In this document: piece by piece, positions 47,177-57,222 of the stretch | How positions within the stretch are numbered: the stretch's first letter is position 1 | How the letters are laid out: the number at the start of each line of letters is the position of its first letter | NCBI RefSeq assembly: GCF_002608565.1 | Contig: NZ_LIXM01000006.1 | Coordinates: forward strand, 62,001 to 126,000 | Length of the DNA: 64,000 nucleotides | Direction of reading: 5' to 3' | Source of the DNA: Vibrio sp. PID17_43 | GTDB taxonomy: Bacteria; Pseudomonadota; Gammaproteobacteria; Enterobacterales; Vibrionaceae | Notes under the pieces: generated by a model | Database searches by the model: none | What the model saw: only the letters and a program-made list of their open reading frames with translations | Told to the model about the DNA's origin: nothing | Position numbers and translations under genes: made by a program

Positions 47177-48712
47177 TTAGCGCAAGCTAGGTAGCAATTG
47201 CTCAGGCATAAATGCATTGTGAAGTGCTAGTTTAAGTAACGCATTGGCTTGCTCAATGTCTGGTGCGAAGTAACGGTCTTTATCGTAGAACGACACTTTC
47301 TCACGCAGCATTTGCTTTGCAAGCTCAATACGCTCAGAGGATTTGTTTGGTGCACGGAAATCCAATCCTTGGGCGGCCGACAAGTACTCTACTGCCAAGA
47401 TGCCACGCGTGTTTTCACCCATCTCTTTCAAACGACGAGCGGCAAAGGTGGCCATTGATACGTGATCTTCTTGGTTAGCTGATGTTGGTAAACTATCAAC
47501 CGAAGCTGGGTGAGCTAGTGTTTTATTCTCACTCGCAAGCGCCGCCGATGTCACCTGCGCAATCATAAAGCCCGAGTTTACACCGCCGTTGTCGACCAAG
47601 AATGGCGGGAGCTTCGACAGAGCACTGTCGATCAGCAGTGCCATACGGCGCTCCGATAAGCTACCAATCTCCGCAATGGCTAGCGCAAGGTTATCCGCCG
47701 CCATAGCAACTGGCTCGGCATGGAAGTTACCACCGGAGATGATGTCATCGTCTTCCGCAAACACCAATGGGTTATCTGATACTGAGTTTGCTTCCACTTG
47801 TAGAATGTCGGCTGCATTTCGAATTTGCTGTAAACACGCGCCCATTACTTGAGGCTGACAGCGCAGTGAATATGGGTCTTGCACTTTCTCACAGTTGGTG
47901 TGGGATTCACCAATCTCGCTGGTCGATCCTAGCATATGTCGATACGCCAATGCCGCATCCATTTGACTGCGATGGCCACGAACGCGATGGATACGTGGGT
48001 CGAATGGTCGACGACTGCCTAATGCTGCTTCTACAGACATGGCGCCACAAACGGTAGCGGATGAGAACAGGTCTTCAGCGATGAACAGGCCTTCTAGTGC
48101 AAACGCCGTTGACGCTTGAGTACCATTAAGCAGGGCAAGACCTTCTTTAGGAGCGAGTGTGATTGGTTCAAGACCTGCAATTTGCAGAGCTTCTAGACCT
48201 GAAATGACTTTGCCATTGTGACGTGCTTGGCCTTCACCGAGTAGAACAGTACTCATGTGAGCCAAAGGAGCCAAGTCACCCGATGCGCCTACTGAGCCTT
48301 TTTGTGGCACACATGGGTAAACTTGCGCGTTCACTAGGTCAATGAGCATGTTAATAACTTTCAAACGCAAGCCAGAGAAGCCACGCGCAAGGCTGTTGAT
48401 CTTCAGTACCATCATCAAACGAACGGTTTCGTCTGACATGAATTTACCGATACCAGCAGCGTGTGAAAGTACAATACTGCGTTGCAATGTTTCTAAATCT
48501 TCTGGAGCAATGCGTGTGTTCGCGAGTAGACCGAAACCCGTATTGATGCCGTAAACGGTGCGATCGTCTGCAATCACACGTTCGACAACTTTCGTACTTT
48601 CCTCAATGGCTGGAATGGCTTGTGGGTCGAGCGTAAGGTTAACAGGTGAGCGGCTCACCTGACGCAGTAAGTTTAAGCTAATATGGCCTGGTTTTAGCGT
48701 TAAATTGAGCAT
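47177..48712 (-). CDS. hutH: Histidine ammonia-lyase HutH
   Basis: HutH removes ammonia from histidine to give urocanate, the first step of histidine breakdown. The 511-residue protein has the self-cyclising Ala-Ser-Gly (143-145 in '[12 protein letters not shown]') that forms the MIO cofactor. It also shows 'YGINTGFG' and '[20 protein letters not shown]', typical of the active site. The ATG has AAGGA seven bases upstream, within the end of hutU, with 11 bp between stop and start. It is the last gene of the operon hutI-hutG-hutU-hutH. Confidence 0.97.
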   Translation of the reverse strand: MLNLTLKPGHISLNLLRQVSRSPVNLTLDPQAIPAIEESTKVVERVIADDRTVYGINTGFGLLANTRIAPEDLETLQRSIVLSHAAGIGKFMSDETVRLMMVLKINSLARGFSGLRLKVINMLIDLVNAQVYPCVPQKGSVGASGDLAPLAHMSTVLLGEGQARHNGKVISGLEALQIAGLEPITLAPKEGLALLNGTQASTAFALEGLFIAEDLFSSATVCGAMSVEAALGSRRPFDPRIHRVRGHRSQMDAALAYRHMLGSTSEIGESHTNCEKVQDPYSLRCQPQVMGACLQQIRNAADILQVEANSVSDNPLVFAEDDDIISGGNFHAEPVAMAADNLALAIAEIGSLSERRMALLIDSALSKLPPFLVDNGGVNSGFMIAQVTSAALASENKTLAHPASVDSLPTSANQEDHVSMATFAARRLKEMGENTRGILAVEYLSAAQGLDFRAPNKSSERIELAKQMLREKVSFYDKDRYFAPDIEQANALLKLALHNAFMPEQLLPSLR

Positions 48713-48723
48713 GTCTTTTATCC

Positions 48724-50421
48724 TTACTTGAGCTTTTTCAGTTCTTCATTGAGCATTGGCAAATCCAGTTTTTGCTCGGCTGCACACTGTTTTGCTATAT
48801 CATAACCAGCATCGGCATGACGCATAACACCCGTCGCTGGGTCATTGTGAAGTACGCGAGCAATGCGCTCAGACGCTTCATCACTGCCGTCACAACAAAT
48901 CACCATACCTGAATGTTGAGAGAAGCCCATACCAACGCCGCCACCATGGTGAAGCGATACCCAAGTTGCACCACCCGCGGTGTTTAATAGGGCATTGAGT
49001 AGTGGCCAATCCGAGATTGCATCAGATCCATCCATCATGCCTTCGGTTTCGCGATTCGGGCTGGCTACCGAGCCTGAATCTAAGTGGTCACGGCCAATAA
49101 CAACCGGCGCTTTAAGTTCACCGTTTTTCACCATTTCATTGAAGGCTTGGCCAAGGCGTTCACGGTCTTTCAGGCCCACCCAACAGATGCGCGCAGGCAG
49201 ACCTTGGAACTGAATGCGTTCACGTGCCATGTCTAGCCAGTTGTGTAGGTGAGGGTTATCCGGGATCAGCTCTTTTACTTTCTGATCGGTTTTATAGATG
49301 TCCTCTGGATCGCCAGACAGCGCTGCCCAACGGAATGGTCCAATGCCTTCACAGAACAGAGGGCGAATGTAAGCTGGTACGAAACCAGGGAAATCAAACG
49401 CATTGTCGACGCCTTCTTCCAAGGCCATTTGACGAATGTTGTTACCGTAATCCAGTGTTGCAGCGCCGCGGTTTTGCAGCTCTAGCATGGCTTGAACTTG
49501 CACTGCCATTGATTGTTTCGCAGCTTTAACCACGGCCGCTTCGTCTCGCAAGCGCATTTCTGCTGCGTGAGACATGCTCCAACCTTGAGGCAAGTAGCCG
49601 TTCAATGGATCGTGCGCAGAGGTTTGGTCTGTTACTACGTCTGGCGTGATGTTACGTTCCACAAGCTCTGGGAAGATGTCTGCTGCGTTACCTAGTAGAC
49701 CGACAGAAATAGGCGTGTCGGACTCTTTGATCATCGCTAGCGCTTCATCTAGCGATGTGGCTTTCTTGTCGACGTAGCCTGTGCGTAGGCGGTAATCGAT
49801 GCGTGACTCGTCACACTCAACAGCAATCATAGAAAAGCCCGCCATTGTACCTGCTAGAGGCTGAGCTCCACCCATGCCACCAAGACCACCAGTCAGGATC
49901 CATCGGCCTTTTGCGTCACCGTTAAAGTGCTTTTTCGCGACCGAGACAAAGGTTTCGTAAGTACCTTGGACAATGCCTTGTGAGCCGATGTAAATCCAGC
50001 TACCTGCGGTCATTTGTCCGTACATCATCAAGCCTTCTTTATCGAGCGCATTGAAGTGCTCCCAATTGGCCCAATGTGGTACAAGGTTTGAGTTCGCAAT
50101 CAAGACGCGTGGCGCATTTTTATGAGTCGGGAAAACGCCGACTGGTTTGCCTGATTGGACTAAAAGCGTTTGGTCATCGTCGAGTCTTTCTAACACTTCC
50201 ACAATCTTATCGAAGCATTCCCAATTTCGTGCTGCACGGCCGATACCACCGTATACCACAAGTGAGTGGGGATGCTCGGCGACATCTGGGTCGAGGTTGT
50301 TCATCAGCATACGAAGTGGGGCTTCTGTAAGCCAAGATTTCGCGCGTAGCTCATTACCGCGTGGAGCACGAATTGTTCTACTTGTATCAAGTCGTGGATC
50401 TTGTCCCTGGCGCAGTGTCAT
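48724..50421 (-). CDS. hutU: Urocanate hydratase HutU
   Basis: HutU converts urocanate to imidazolone propionate with a tightly bound NAD as electrophile. The 565-residue length is normal. The glycine-rich NAD region '[18 protein letters not shown]' and the cysteine region '[15 protein letters not shown]' with nearby '[13 protein letters not shown]' are visible. AAGGAG lies eight bases before the ATG. A 112-bp gap with two inverted repeats separates it from hutG. Confidence 0.97.
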   Translation of the reverse strand: MTLRQGQDPRLDTSRTIRAPRGNELRAKSWLTEAPLRMLMNNLDPDVAEHPHSLVVYGGIGRAARNWECFDKIVEVLERLDDDQTLLVQSGKPVGVFPTHKNAPRVLIANSNLVPHWANWEHFNALDKEGLMMYGQMTAGSWIYIGSQGIVQGTYETFVSVAKKHFNGDAKGRWILTGGLGGMGGAQPLAGTMAGFSMIAVECDESRIDYRLRTGYVDKKATSLDEALAMIKESDTPISVGLLGNAADIFPELVERNITPDVVTDQTSAHDPLNGYLPQGWSMSHAAEMRLRDEAAVVKAAKQSMAVQVQAMLELQNRGAATLDYGNNIRQMALEEGVDNAFDFPGFVPAYIRPLFCEGIGPFRWAALSGDPEDIYKTDQKVKELIPDNPHLHNWLDMARERIQFQGLPARICWVGLKDRERLGQAFNEMVKNGELKAPVVIGRDHLDSGSVASPNRETEGMMDGSDAISDWPLLNALLNTAGGATWVSLHHGGGVGMGFSQHSGMVICCDGSDEASERIARVLHNDPATGVMRHADAGYDIAKQCAAEQKLDLPMLNEELKKLK

Positions 50422-50449
50422 TTTAAGACTCCTTTAGTTTTACGTTCAT

Positions 50450-50514
50450 ACCAAGTCTGTGCTTGGTTATTTCTACTCGAATAAAGTGCAATTTGAATTG
50501 GGTCTTATTCGAGT
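50450..50514 (-). repeat. Inverted repeats in the hutG-hutU gap
   Basis: ACTCGAATAA (50475-50484) pairs exactly with TTATTCGAGT (50505-50514) around 20 nt. A smaller pair ACCAAG/CTTGGT sits at 50450-50467. They lie in the transcribed spacer and could set the stability or relative level of hutUH mRNA. Confidence 0.55.
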
Positions 50515-50533
50515 TAATTGTTATTGGTTTCGG

Positions 50534-51547
50534 TTAGTTAGGCTTATGCTTTTTCTCTGCCATGGCATTGGCGATGTCCCAACATAAGCGGGCGGCTAAT
50601 CGAGCCGTTTGGCTATCGACATCATAAGTGGGGTTGTACTCAGCAATGTCTGCCAGCATCAGTTTATTTTTGTAATGCAGGATTCGGTCGAGAAACGGCG
50701 AAATGATGTCATAACTGACGCCTCTTGCCGCTGGAGCACTCACGCCCGGAGCGGTCGCTGCAGGAAAGACATCCAAATCAATCGTCAGATAAAGGTAATC
50801 GCAGTCATCGATAAAGTGTTGCAGCTGAGTCAGGTGGTAGCTGTGGTTCATGTAGCAGAGTTGCTTATCTTCTACATACCAAACATTCAGGTCATCCGCT
50901 TTTTGGAACAGCGCCTTTGTATTGCTGCTGCGACTGACGCCAATGCAGGCGTAGTGGAATGTCCAATCGTTACGTTGACAGAAGTGATGGATTTGATTGA
51001 AAGGCGTCCCTGAGCTTGGTTTTACGTCCGCGATTGAACTTTCAAAAGCGCGTAGGTCAAAGTGGGCATCGAAATTGATAATACCAATCTTAGGTTGCTT
51101 CGCTGGGTGATGAGTTTTGAAGTATTTTGCCAATCCAGAGAAAGACGCCCACGCAATTTCATGTCCACCGCCTAGCACGATAACTGGTGTGTGCGGTAAT
51201 GCTTTTGCTACTGTTTCGGCGCATTGAGTTTGGCTGCTTTCAAGAAAATCGTCATCGCAGACTACCGTACCCAAATCATAAAGTTGTGCTTGCTGGTGCC
51301 ATGCTAAATTGGCTAACGCTCGGCGGATCAAATCTGGCGATTTTTTTGCACCGATGCGACCTTTGTTTCTCGCTACACCTGCATCAGTTGCAAAACCAAG
51401 AATGGAGACTCCTTGGCTCACGTTTACTAACTCATCAGTGGATTTATGCTTAATGACATGGTGAACACGTAGGCCAAGCTCGCCGTCTTCAGCATCATGG
51501 CGGCCTTGCCAGTGGAAAAGCGGGGTGTTTTGCTCAGATTGAGACAT
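50534..51547 (-). CDS. hutG: Formimidoylglutamase HutG
   Basis: HutG is a manganese enzyme of the arginase/ureohydrolase fold. It splits formimidoylglutamate to glutamate and formamide. The 337-residue protein shows the metal motifs '[11 protein letters not shown]', '[11 protein letters not shown]' and '[20 protein letters not shown]'. The ATG at 51547 has AGGA nine bases upstream and overlaps the hutI end by 14 bp, so translation is coupled; the longer in-frame start is not needed. Confidence 0.95.
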   Translation of the reverse strand: MSQSEQNTPLFHWQGRHDAEDGELGLRVHHVIKHKSTDELVNVSQGVSILGFATDAGVARNKGRIGAKKSPDLIRRALANLAWHQQAQLYDLGTVVCDDDFLESSQTQCAETVAKALPHTPVIVLGGGHEIAWASFSGLAKYFKTHHPAKQPKIGIINFDAHFDLRAFESSIADVKPSSGTPFNQIHHFCQRNDWTFHYACIGVSRSSNTKALFQKADDLNVWYVEDKQLCYMNHSYHLTQLQHFIDDCDYLYLTIDLDVFPAATAPGVSAPAARGVSYDIISPFLDRILHYKNKLMLADIAEYNPTYDVDSQTARLAARLCWDIANAMAEKKHKPN

Positions 51548-52799
51548 GTTGCAGTCCTTTGTGGGAGACATAGTCACCATTTACTATACGACCTATCAGG
51601 CGTTTTGCGCCGACCTGATAGCTTAGATCCGCAGGGTGATCGATATCCCAAATAGAGAAGTCTGCATCAAAGCCAACCTTAATCACGCCACGAGACCCTC
51701 CATAACCTAATGCCTTCGCTGCGTTTTGAGTCACACCACGTAACGCCTCTTGCGGGGTTAACTGGAAGAGGGTGCATGCCATGTTCATCATTAACGTTAA
51801 ATCTGCAAATGGAGAGGTGCCGGGGTTAATGTCTGTGGCGATTGCCATGGGGACTTGATGTTGTCTCAGCAACTCAATGGGTGGTAACTGGGTTTCACGC
51901 AAGAAGTAGAAAGCTCCAGGCAGTAAGGTCGCGATGGTGTCAGATTTCGAAAGCGCAATCACACCTTGCTCATCGAGGTACTCAATGTGGTCTGCGGATA
52001 GGCCGTTGTATTGTGCTGTCAGTGCTGTCCCGCCCATATTTGATAGTTGCTCGGTGTGGCCTTTAACACTCAAGCCGTATTGCTTTGCTGCCTGAAAGAC
52101 ACGCTCGGTTTGCGCTAAATTGAATCCAATTGACTCACAAAACACATCCACGCTGGTGGCGAGCTTTTCTTCAGCGGCGAGAGGAATGATGTCTTCACAA
52201 ATGTGTTGGATATAATCGTCAGCACGGTATTTGTATTCTGCAGGAAGCGCATGAGCGGCAAGCAGTGTCGTGGTGATTTTTACTTTGCGCTGTTGCTCAA
52301 GAGCTTTCGCCGCACGCAGCATTTTGATTTCGTCTTGCAGTGTTAATCCATAACCGGATTTCACTTCGATAGAAGTCACACCGCTTGCAAGTAGGCCATC
52401 AAGGCGTGGTAGTGCAAGTTCGATGAGTTGTTCTTCTGTTGCTTTGCGGGTTGCATTAACGGTGGACAGAATACCGCCGCCCTGCTTTGCGATGTCTTCA
52501 TAAGGTACGCCGTTAAGGCGCATTTCGAACTCGTTAGCACGATTCCCGGCATAAATGAGGTGGGTGTGACAATCAATCAATCCCGGCATCAACAGTTTGC
52601 CTTGAAGGTCAATGGCTTGATTATATTGGTCTGGAGCCAGAAGGGATTCGTTATGTTCGTTGTCTTTACCTTGTCCAGTGGTGCTGATCGCGACAATTTT
52701 TCCTGACCGAATACCGACACGAGCAATGAGAGTAGGTAAGTATCCTTGTTCTCCTTCTTGCATGGTCACTAGGCGGGCATTTTCAATCAGCAAATCCAT
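51534..52799 (-). CDS. hutI: Imidazolonepropionase HutI
   Basis: HutI opens the imidazolone ring to give formimidoylglutamate. The 421-residue amidohydrolase has the metal-binding '[19 protein letters not shown]', '[13 protein letters not shown]' and '[11 protein letters not shown]', with '[10 protein letters not shown]' near the end of the barrel. It is the first gene of the operon. Its upstream region contains a promoter with a HutC-like operator over the expected start of transcription. Confidence 0.96.
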   Translation of the reverse strand: MDLLIENARLVTMQEGEQGYLPTLIARVGIRSGKIVAISTTGQGKDNEHNESLLAPDQYNQAIDLQGKLLMPGLIDCHTHLIYAGNRANEFEMRLNGVPYEDIAKQGGGILSTVNATRKATEEQLIELALPRLDGLLASGVTSIEVKSGYGLTLQDEIKMLRAAKALEQQRKVKITTTLLAAHALPAEYKYRADDYIQHICEDIIPLAAEEKLATSVDVFCESIGFNLAQTERVFQAAKQYGLSVKGHTEQLSNMGGTALTAQYNGLSADHIEYLDEQGVIALSKSDTIATLLPGAFYFLRETQLPPIELLRQHQVPMAIATDINPGTSPFADLTLMMNMACTLFQLTPQEALRGVTQNAAKALGYGGSRGVIKVGFDADFSIWDIDHPADLSYQVGAKRLIGRIVNGDYVSHKGLQHVSI

Positions 52800-52828
52800 T
52801 TCAACTCATCCCATTTTTTGCTAGTTTA

Positions 52829-52871
52829 AATGTATATACAAATAAATAGGAGAAAAAATCATCACTGGCAA
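52829..52871 (-). promoter_or_regulatory. hutI promoter with HutC-type operator
   Basis: On the minus strand, TTGCCA (52866-52871), 17 bp and TATTTA (52843-52848) form a promoter. Directly downstream lies the palindrome-containing AATGTATATACAAA (plus strand 52829-52842), which resembles the HutC site CTTGTATRTACAAG known in Pseudomonas. A bound repressor would cover the transcription start. Confidence 0.65.
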
Positions 52872-52918
52872 GAGTAATGTTGCTGAAATGTGATCAAAAC
52901 GAAGAAGTAACGCCTAGT

Positions 52919-53626
52919 TTACAGCAGGATCTTAGAGCTTAATTTGTACTTGTTGCCTGGATGGTAAAGCTGTGCAGTACTCACAAGCTTATCTTGGCTC
53001 CAAGTGCGACGGTTAAGTAATAAGCACGGTTCGTTGGTTTGCATATTTAGGTCCTGTTTGATGCGTCCATCAGGCACAATGGCTTCTACGGTATGTTCAA
53101 TAGCACTGAGTGGGCAATTATCAGAAAGGTACTGGTTTGGCGTGATGCAAGTGAAATCTTGACTGAGATAGTTTGGTGCGTATTGGCTATTGACCCAGCG
53201 CAGTTCAAGTTGGATTGGCGTGTTGTCTTCAAAGTGTATGATCTTGCTATAAAACACTGTCGTACCAAGCATCACGCCAAGTTTGATGGCGATGGCGTCA
53301 TCGGCTTTTATCGATATTTGCTGAATGACTTCACTGTGATGAGTTCGCCCGCGACTTTGGACTTCTTCAGCGATATTACGGATATCTAATAGAGGGGATT
53401 CTGATTTTTCGGCCGGCTCGCAAACGAATGTGCCAAGACGAGGGCGGCGTTGAAGCCTACCTTCATTCACTAAATCGCGAATCGCTTTGTTGACCGTCAT
53501 ACGGCTCACACCAAACTGTTCCGTCAGTTCGATTTCTGTTGCGATACGATGCCCAGGAACCCACTCTCCGGACTCAATCTTATCGACGATAAACTGTTTG
53601 ATTTGCATGTAGAGTGGGGCAGCCAT
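52919..53626 (-). CDS. hutC: Histidine utilisation repressor HutC
   Basis: This 235-residue GntR/HutC-family repressor senses urocanate. The N-terminal winged HTH (~1-70) shows 'GHRIATEIELTEQFGVSRMT' and 'VNKAIRDLVNEGRLQRRPRL'. The C-terminal UTRA domain binds the effector ('SVLEHTVEAIV'-like segment and 'CLLLNRRTW'). AAGGAAA lies before the ATG. It is transcribed in the same direction as the hut operon, 119 bp upstream of hutI. A second HutC-like site sits just before its own start, which suggests autoregulation. Confidence 0.93.
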   Translation of the reverse strand: MAAPLYMQIKQFIVDKIESGEWVPGHRIATEIELTEQFGVSRMTVNKAIRDLVNEGRLQRRPRLGTFVCEPAEKSESPLLDIRNIAEEVQSRGRTHHSEVIQQISIKADDAIAIKLGVMLGTTVFYSKIIHFEDNTPIQLELRWVNSQYAPNYLSQDFTCITPNQYLSDNCPLSAIEHTVEAIVPDGRIKQDLNMQTNEPCLLLNRRTWSQDKLVSTAQLYHPGNKYKLSSKILL

Positions 53627-53641
53627 GTTTATTTCCTTTTA

Positions 53642-53655
53642 ATTGACTATACAAA
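53642..53655 (-). promoter_or_regulatory. Second HutC-like site, upstream of hutC
   Basis: ATTGACTATACAAA agrees with the hutI-side site AATGTATATACAAA at 11 of 14 positions and starts 16 bp upstream of the hutC ATG. Confidence 0.5.
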
Positions 53656-53823
53656 TGGTGCGCAATCCATGGACAAATTGCAAGCAGTGGAAGCTATTTG
53701 TGAGTTGATAAAAGGAATTAGTCCGCATTCCTGGAGTCTATTACTTGCAGGAGCTGTATCTGTTGTGTAAACAGATATTCATCGAATCAAAATAATGAAG
53801 ACAGACAGTCACAAAGGGGTCCC

Positions 53824-54567
53824 ATGTTTAAAAAACTAAAAGCGTCGCTTGGCATTGGCTCGGCAAAAGTCGATACCATATTAGATGAAATGAGTGTGTA
53901 CCAAGGCTCGACTTTGAAAGGGTACGTTCAGATAATAGGAGGCGATGTAGAGCAGCAAATTGATGCGATTACCATTAAGCTGAATACTGAGATGAAAGTT
54001 GAGGTGGACGATAGCGTTAGCTACCAGAGCTTTACGATTGACCAATTGAAAGCGGTTGAACCATTTGTTATTCAACCAAATGAAGAGAAGCAGGTACCAT
54101 TCGAACTTAAGCTGCACGATGAAACGCCAATCACTGCCGTCAGCGCATTAAAGAATCAATGTCATGTATGGGTTGAAACTACATTAGATATTGGCTTCGC
54201 GATTGATCCCCGTGACCGTGACTATATTGAAGTCAAGCCATTACCAGTTGCAGCACGTGTGATTGGTGCTATTGAGCAGGCGGGCTTTACTATGGTGAAA
54301 GCGGATGTCGAAAAGGGGAACTTACGCGGTAATACTTTTTCTTCACGTTCCGGTATCTACCAAGAACTGGAATTTCGCAATAATGGCTTTATCTCAACCA
54401 AGGAAATCGAGCTGTCATTTATATTAGATCGTGAAGTGATGCACTGTCTGGCGGAAATCGATCGTTCTCTCCGTTTCTCTGGTGACCAATACCGTTCATT
54501 TTCGCTGCCATTGAATGCAACTGATGCTCAAGTTGCTTCGGCGGTGGCCCCAATCATCAATTTATAA
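53824..54567 (+). CDS. Spo0M-like (arrestin-fold) protein
   Basis: This 247-residue cytoplasmic protein belongs to the Spo0M family, named for a Bacillus sporulation-control protein but widespread in non-sporulating bacteria. The arrestin-like two-sheet layout is visible in 'YQGSTLKGYVQIIGGDVEQQ', 'IDAITIKLNTEMKVEV' and 'EEKQVPFELKLHDETP'. The second domain contains 'GIYQELEFRNNG'. Arrestin-fold proteins bind other proteins, so a scaffold role is plausible, but the partner is unknown. It is the last intact core gene before the IS-rich patch. Confidence 0.85.
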   Translation: MFKKLKASLGIGSAKVDTILDEMSVYQGSTLKGYVQIIGGDVEQQIDAITIKLNTEMKVEVDDSVSYQSFTIDQLKAVEPFVIQPNEEKQVPFELKLHDETPITAVSALKNQCHVWVETTLDIGFAIDPRDRDYIEVKPLPVAARVIGAIEQAGFTMVKADVEKGNLRGNTFSSRSGIYQELEFRNNGFISTKEIELSFILDREVMHCLAEIDRSLRFSGDQYRSFSLPLNATDAQVASAVAPIINL

Positions 54568-54595
54568 TCTGGCTCTTCTCGAGTTCGGAAAATGA

Positions 54596-54630
54596 GTACC
54601 GATATTTGCATGTTAATACGGTATCGGTAC
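54596..54630. repeat. Inverted repeat after the Spo0M-like gene
   Basis: GTACCGATA (54596-54604) pairs with TATCGGTAC (54622-54630). There is no T-run. Nothing else is recognisable in 54568-54812. Confidence 0.5.
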
Positions 54631-54812
54631 GATTATGCAAGTTTTCGCCTTCACTCAGTACGTTCATATTCGCTTTTCCTCTGAACGGGCACGTTTCACT
54701 ACAATTAATGCGTACCTATCAGGGCACAATGATATCCTTCATCTAGGTGATATTAAGTCATATCTGCATGTTAAATTAATCGATTAAAGGCATAGAAATG
54801 TGCCTGTCGTGA

Positions 54813-55140
54813 GGCTTTGTTGCTTAATTCAAAGATAAGACACGCTGCGCCATTGTGCTTAATTCTTTCAGGCATACTTAGCCTCGAAAGCTTGTTCAGT
54901 GCTTTGATCGTGGCGTTAAGTCTCGCCAACTTGAGCGTTGTCGTTCCTCAGGCTTAATTTCCCCCCTATCAACGGCTTCACTCGATACATTGCTGTCTCT
55001 GATAGCGAACGCTTATGATAGCCATGTCGCTTTTTTCACGCCTTGTTAGAGCCGTAGATCTTCTGACAACCTACCGCGAAGGTGCGAGGATGTCCTTGAT
55101 CCAGAAAGTCGGTTCAACTAGCCCAAATTGAATGGCTAGC
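54813..55140 (-). mobile_element. Decayed IS5-family transposase, C-terminal part (left)
   Basis: The minus strand encodes, with stops and frame changes, 'QGHPRTFAVGCQKIYGSNKA', then 'HGYHKRSLSETAMYRVKPL' and 'GKLSLRNDNAQVGET'. This is the C-terminal region of IS5-family DDE transposases. The last codons 'FELSNKA' coincide with the terminal-repeat-like GGCTTTGTTGCTTAATTCAA at 54813. The N-terminal half is gone. Its outer end faces left. Confidence 0.8.
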
Positions 55141-55275
55141 TCTTGTTCTTCTGTCTAAACTCAAACAGCACTATTGTATTTCACCATAAAAAGTAAGCTA
55201 TCCTGATCTCTTTGCGTTTAACTATAAAAGTCATTCCCATCGTCATGCTTAGCTTCGTCTTTAGGTTCTCAACTA

Positions 55276-55285
55276 GGGGGGGGGG
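55276..55285 (+). repeat. Run of ten G just before the poxB start
   Basis: Ten consecutive G (55276-55285) occupy the ribosome-binding position, five bases before the ATG at 55291. No other Shine-Dalgarno is present, so the tract itself probably serves as one. Confidence 0.85.
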
Positions 55286-55290
55286 TTGTT

Positions 55291-57009
55291 ATGATAATTG
55301 CCGAATACATTGTCAAACTACTGAGGGAAGCGAGTATTCAACGCATTTGGGGAGTAACGGGTGACTCTCTGAATGGCTTAGCAGATAGCCTTAAGTCCGA
55401 TGGAAGCATTCAGTGGATCGGCGTAAGACATGAAGAAGTGGCTGCATTTGCCGCGGGAGCAGAGGCGGAAGTATCCCAGTCTCTGGCTGTTTGTGCAGGA
55501 TCATGCGGACCTGGTAACATGCACCTTATCAATGGCTTATATAATTGCTATCGTAATCAAGTGCCAGTTCTTGCCATTGCTTCTGATATTCCTTCAACGG
55601 AAATTGGCACTCATTACTTCCAAGAAACCGATCCAAAAACACTATTTTCGGATTGCAGTGTCTATTGTGAAAAAATCACCACACCAGAACAAATGCCTCA
55701 AGTCTTTGAAACGGCAATGCGTCAAGCTTTACTAAAGCGCAGTGTGAGCGTGGTGGTATTGCCTGGTGATATTGCTCTCAAAGCTCTCCCCAAGGAAACG
55801 GACATAAAATGGCAGACACCATCGCTGCCACGGTTAGAACCTGCATCAGAAGCAACCCAATTAGCCGCAGATTACCTCAACAAGGCCAAGCGCGTGACCC
55901 TGCTGTGCGGGGCTGGGTGTCAATTTGCTCATAGCGAAATTCTCCAACTGGCGGATATCCTGCAATCACCCGTTGTGCATGCGCTTCGAGGAAAAGAGTT
56001 CATCGAATATGATAATCCATACAGCGTTGGAATGACCGGATTAATTGGCTTTGAATCTGGCTATCATGCAATGGAACATGCCGATACCCTGGTGCTTATT
56101 GGTACTGGCTTTCCTTACCGACACTTTTATCCTAAAAATAAAACCATTATTCAAATTGACCATTCGCCCGCAGCAATCGGCCGCCATGTCCAAGTTGATG
56201 TCGGTATAGTAAGTGATACAATTGCGGCTTTGGATACATTGACCCCTCTTCTCCAACACAAAACGGATGACCGTTTTTTAAAAGCGTGCTTAAAGCACTA
56301 TACCGCCACCCGAAATCAGCTTGATAACTTGGCTGAGATAAAACCGAAAAGCCACCAAATTCACCCACAAACATTAGCTAAAACCCTAAGTGACCTTGCC
56401 GCAGAAGATGCCATCTTTACTTGCGATGTCGGAACCCCAACACTCTGGTCTGCCAGATATTTGCAAATGAACGGACAACGCCGATTGATAGGCTCGTTTA
56501 ACCATGGCTCAATGGCCAATGCGCTCGCTATGGCATTAGGGGCTCAATCTACCAATTCAAAACGGCAAGTTGTTGCTTTTTGTGGCGACGGCGGGTTCTC
56601 AATGTTAATGGGAGACTTATTAACTCTGCTACCCTACGGACTGAATATCAAAATCGTGGTGCTCAACAATCAATCTTTAGGATTCGTCGATATGGAGATG
56701 AAAGCCGCAGGCTTTGTTTCAGATAGTACAAAGCTTGATAACCCAAGTTTTGCTGAAATTGCTCGGGCTTGCGGGCTTAAAAGCGACATTGCGACACAAC
56801 CGCAAGAGTTGGCCGACAAAGTGTCTTCTTTGCTCAATCACGATGGTCCCGCCTTGCTCGAAGTCATGACTGATCATCATGAACTGAGTATGCCTCCGAG
56901 TATTAATGTACAACAAGTCAAGGGGTTTAGCCTCTATGCGTTAAAAGCCATATTTAACGGCTATGGTGATGAGTTAGTGGACATTGTCAAAATAAATCTG
57001 TTGCGATAA
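55291..57009 (+). CDS. poxB: Pyruvate:ubiquinone oxidoreductase PoxB
   Basis: PoxB is a peripheral membrane flavoenzyme that oxidatively decarboxylates pyruvate to acetate and passes electrons to ubiquinone. The 572 residues equal the E. coli length. TPP and FAD features are clear: 'RIWGVTGDSLNGLADSL', the catalytic Glu in 'VRHEEVAAFAAGAEA', 'CAGSCGPGNMHLINGLYN', 'YDNPYSVGMTGLIGFESG' and the TPP motif 'CGDGGFSMLMGD'. The C-terminal lipid-binding peptide is kept ('VKGFSLYALKAIFNGYGDEL'). Acetolactate synthase is a less good match. It is flanked by decayed transposases and preceded by a G10 tract, which suggests acquisition by transfer. Confidence 0.92.
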   Translation: MIIAEYIVKLLREASIQRIWGVTGDSLNGLADSLKSDGSIQWIGVRHEEVAAFAAGAEAEVSQSLAVCAGSCGPGNMHLINGLYNCYRNQVPVLAIASDIPSTEIGTHYFQETDPKTLFSDCSVYCEKITTPEQMPQVFETAMRQALLKRSVSVVVLPGDIALKALPKETDIKWQTPSLPRLEPASEATQLAADYLNKAKRVTLLCGAGCQFAHSEILQLADILQSPVVHALRGKEFIEYDNPYSVGMTGLIGFESGYHAMEHADTLVLIGTGFPYRHFYPKNKTIIQIDHSPAAIGRHVQVDVGIVSDTIAALDTLTPLLQHKTDDRFLKACLKHYTATRNQLDNLAEIKPKSHQIHPQTLAKTLSDLAAEDAIFTCDVGTPTLWSARYLQMNGQRRLIGSFNHGSMANALAMALGAQSTNSKRQVVAFCGDGGFSMLMGDLLTLLPYGLNIKIVVLNNQSLGFVDMEMKAAGFVSDSTKLDNPSFAEIARACGLKSDIATQPQELADKVSSLLNHDGPALLEVMTDHHELSMPPSINVQQVKGFSLYALKAIFNGYGDELVDIVKINLLR

Positions 57010-57016
57010 GCCAACT

Positions 57017-57074
57017 TAACCTGAACTCGAAAAGTGCAGGGTTGATAAACCTGGACTCTCTCGAATTCAGGTTA
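57017..57074. repeat. Imperfect 14-bp inverted repeat after poxB
   Basis: TAACCTGAACTCGA (57017-57030) and TCGAATTCAGGTTA (57061-57074) are complementary with one mismatch, with 30 nt between. It may be the poxB mRNA end or an old IS terminus, next to the IS3-type fragment. Confidence 0.5.
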
Positions 57075-57090
57075 GTCACCTTGGCGAGCT

Positions 57091-57195
57091 CTAATCTAGG
57101 CTCAATTGTCGAATTTGATTAGCGGATAGATGATACATCTTCGCTAATTCAGCGGCCGCCAATGCCACCTTCGTTTTAAACTCGGGGGGACTAGT
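57091..57195 (-). mobile_element. Fragment of an IS3-type OrfA
   Basis: The minus-strand frame reads 'PPEFKTKVALAAAELAKMYH' followed by 'LSANQIRQL' and a stop. This matches the helix-turn-helix start of IS3-family OrfA proteins, with an internal deletion after 'KVAL'. No other part of the element remains. Confidence 0.6.
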
Positions 57196-57222
57196 ACTGC
57201 AGCCTAATTATTCTATGAACTG

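Noticed and set aside
53669..53770. Small plus-strand frame (33 codons) between hutC and the Spo0M-like gene
   Set aside because: It has no ribosome site and overlaps the hutC promoter region, and no similarity is recognised.
57063..57202. EcoRI, SacI, NotI, SpeI and PstI sites in the order of a cloning-vector polylinker
   Set aside because: The sequence between the sites is not vector-like, and the stretch is explained by an IS3-type OrfA fragment on the minus strand (57091-57195).
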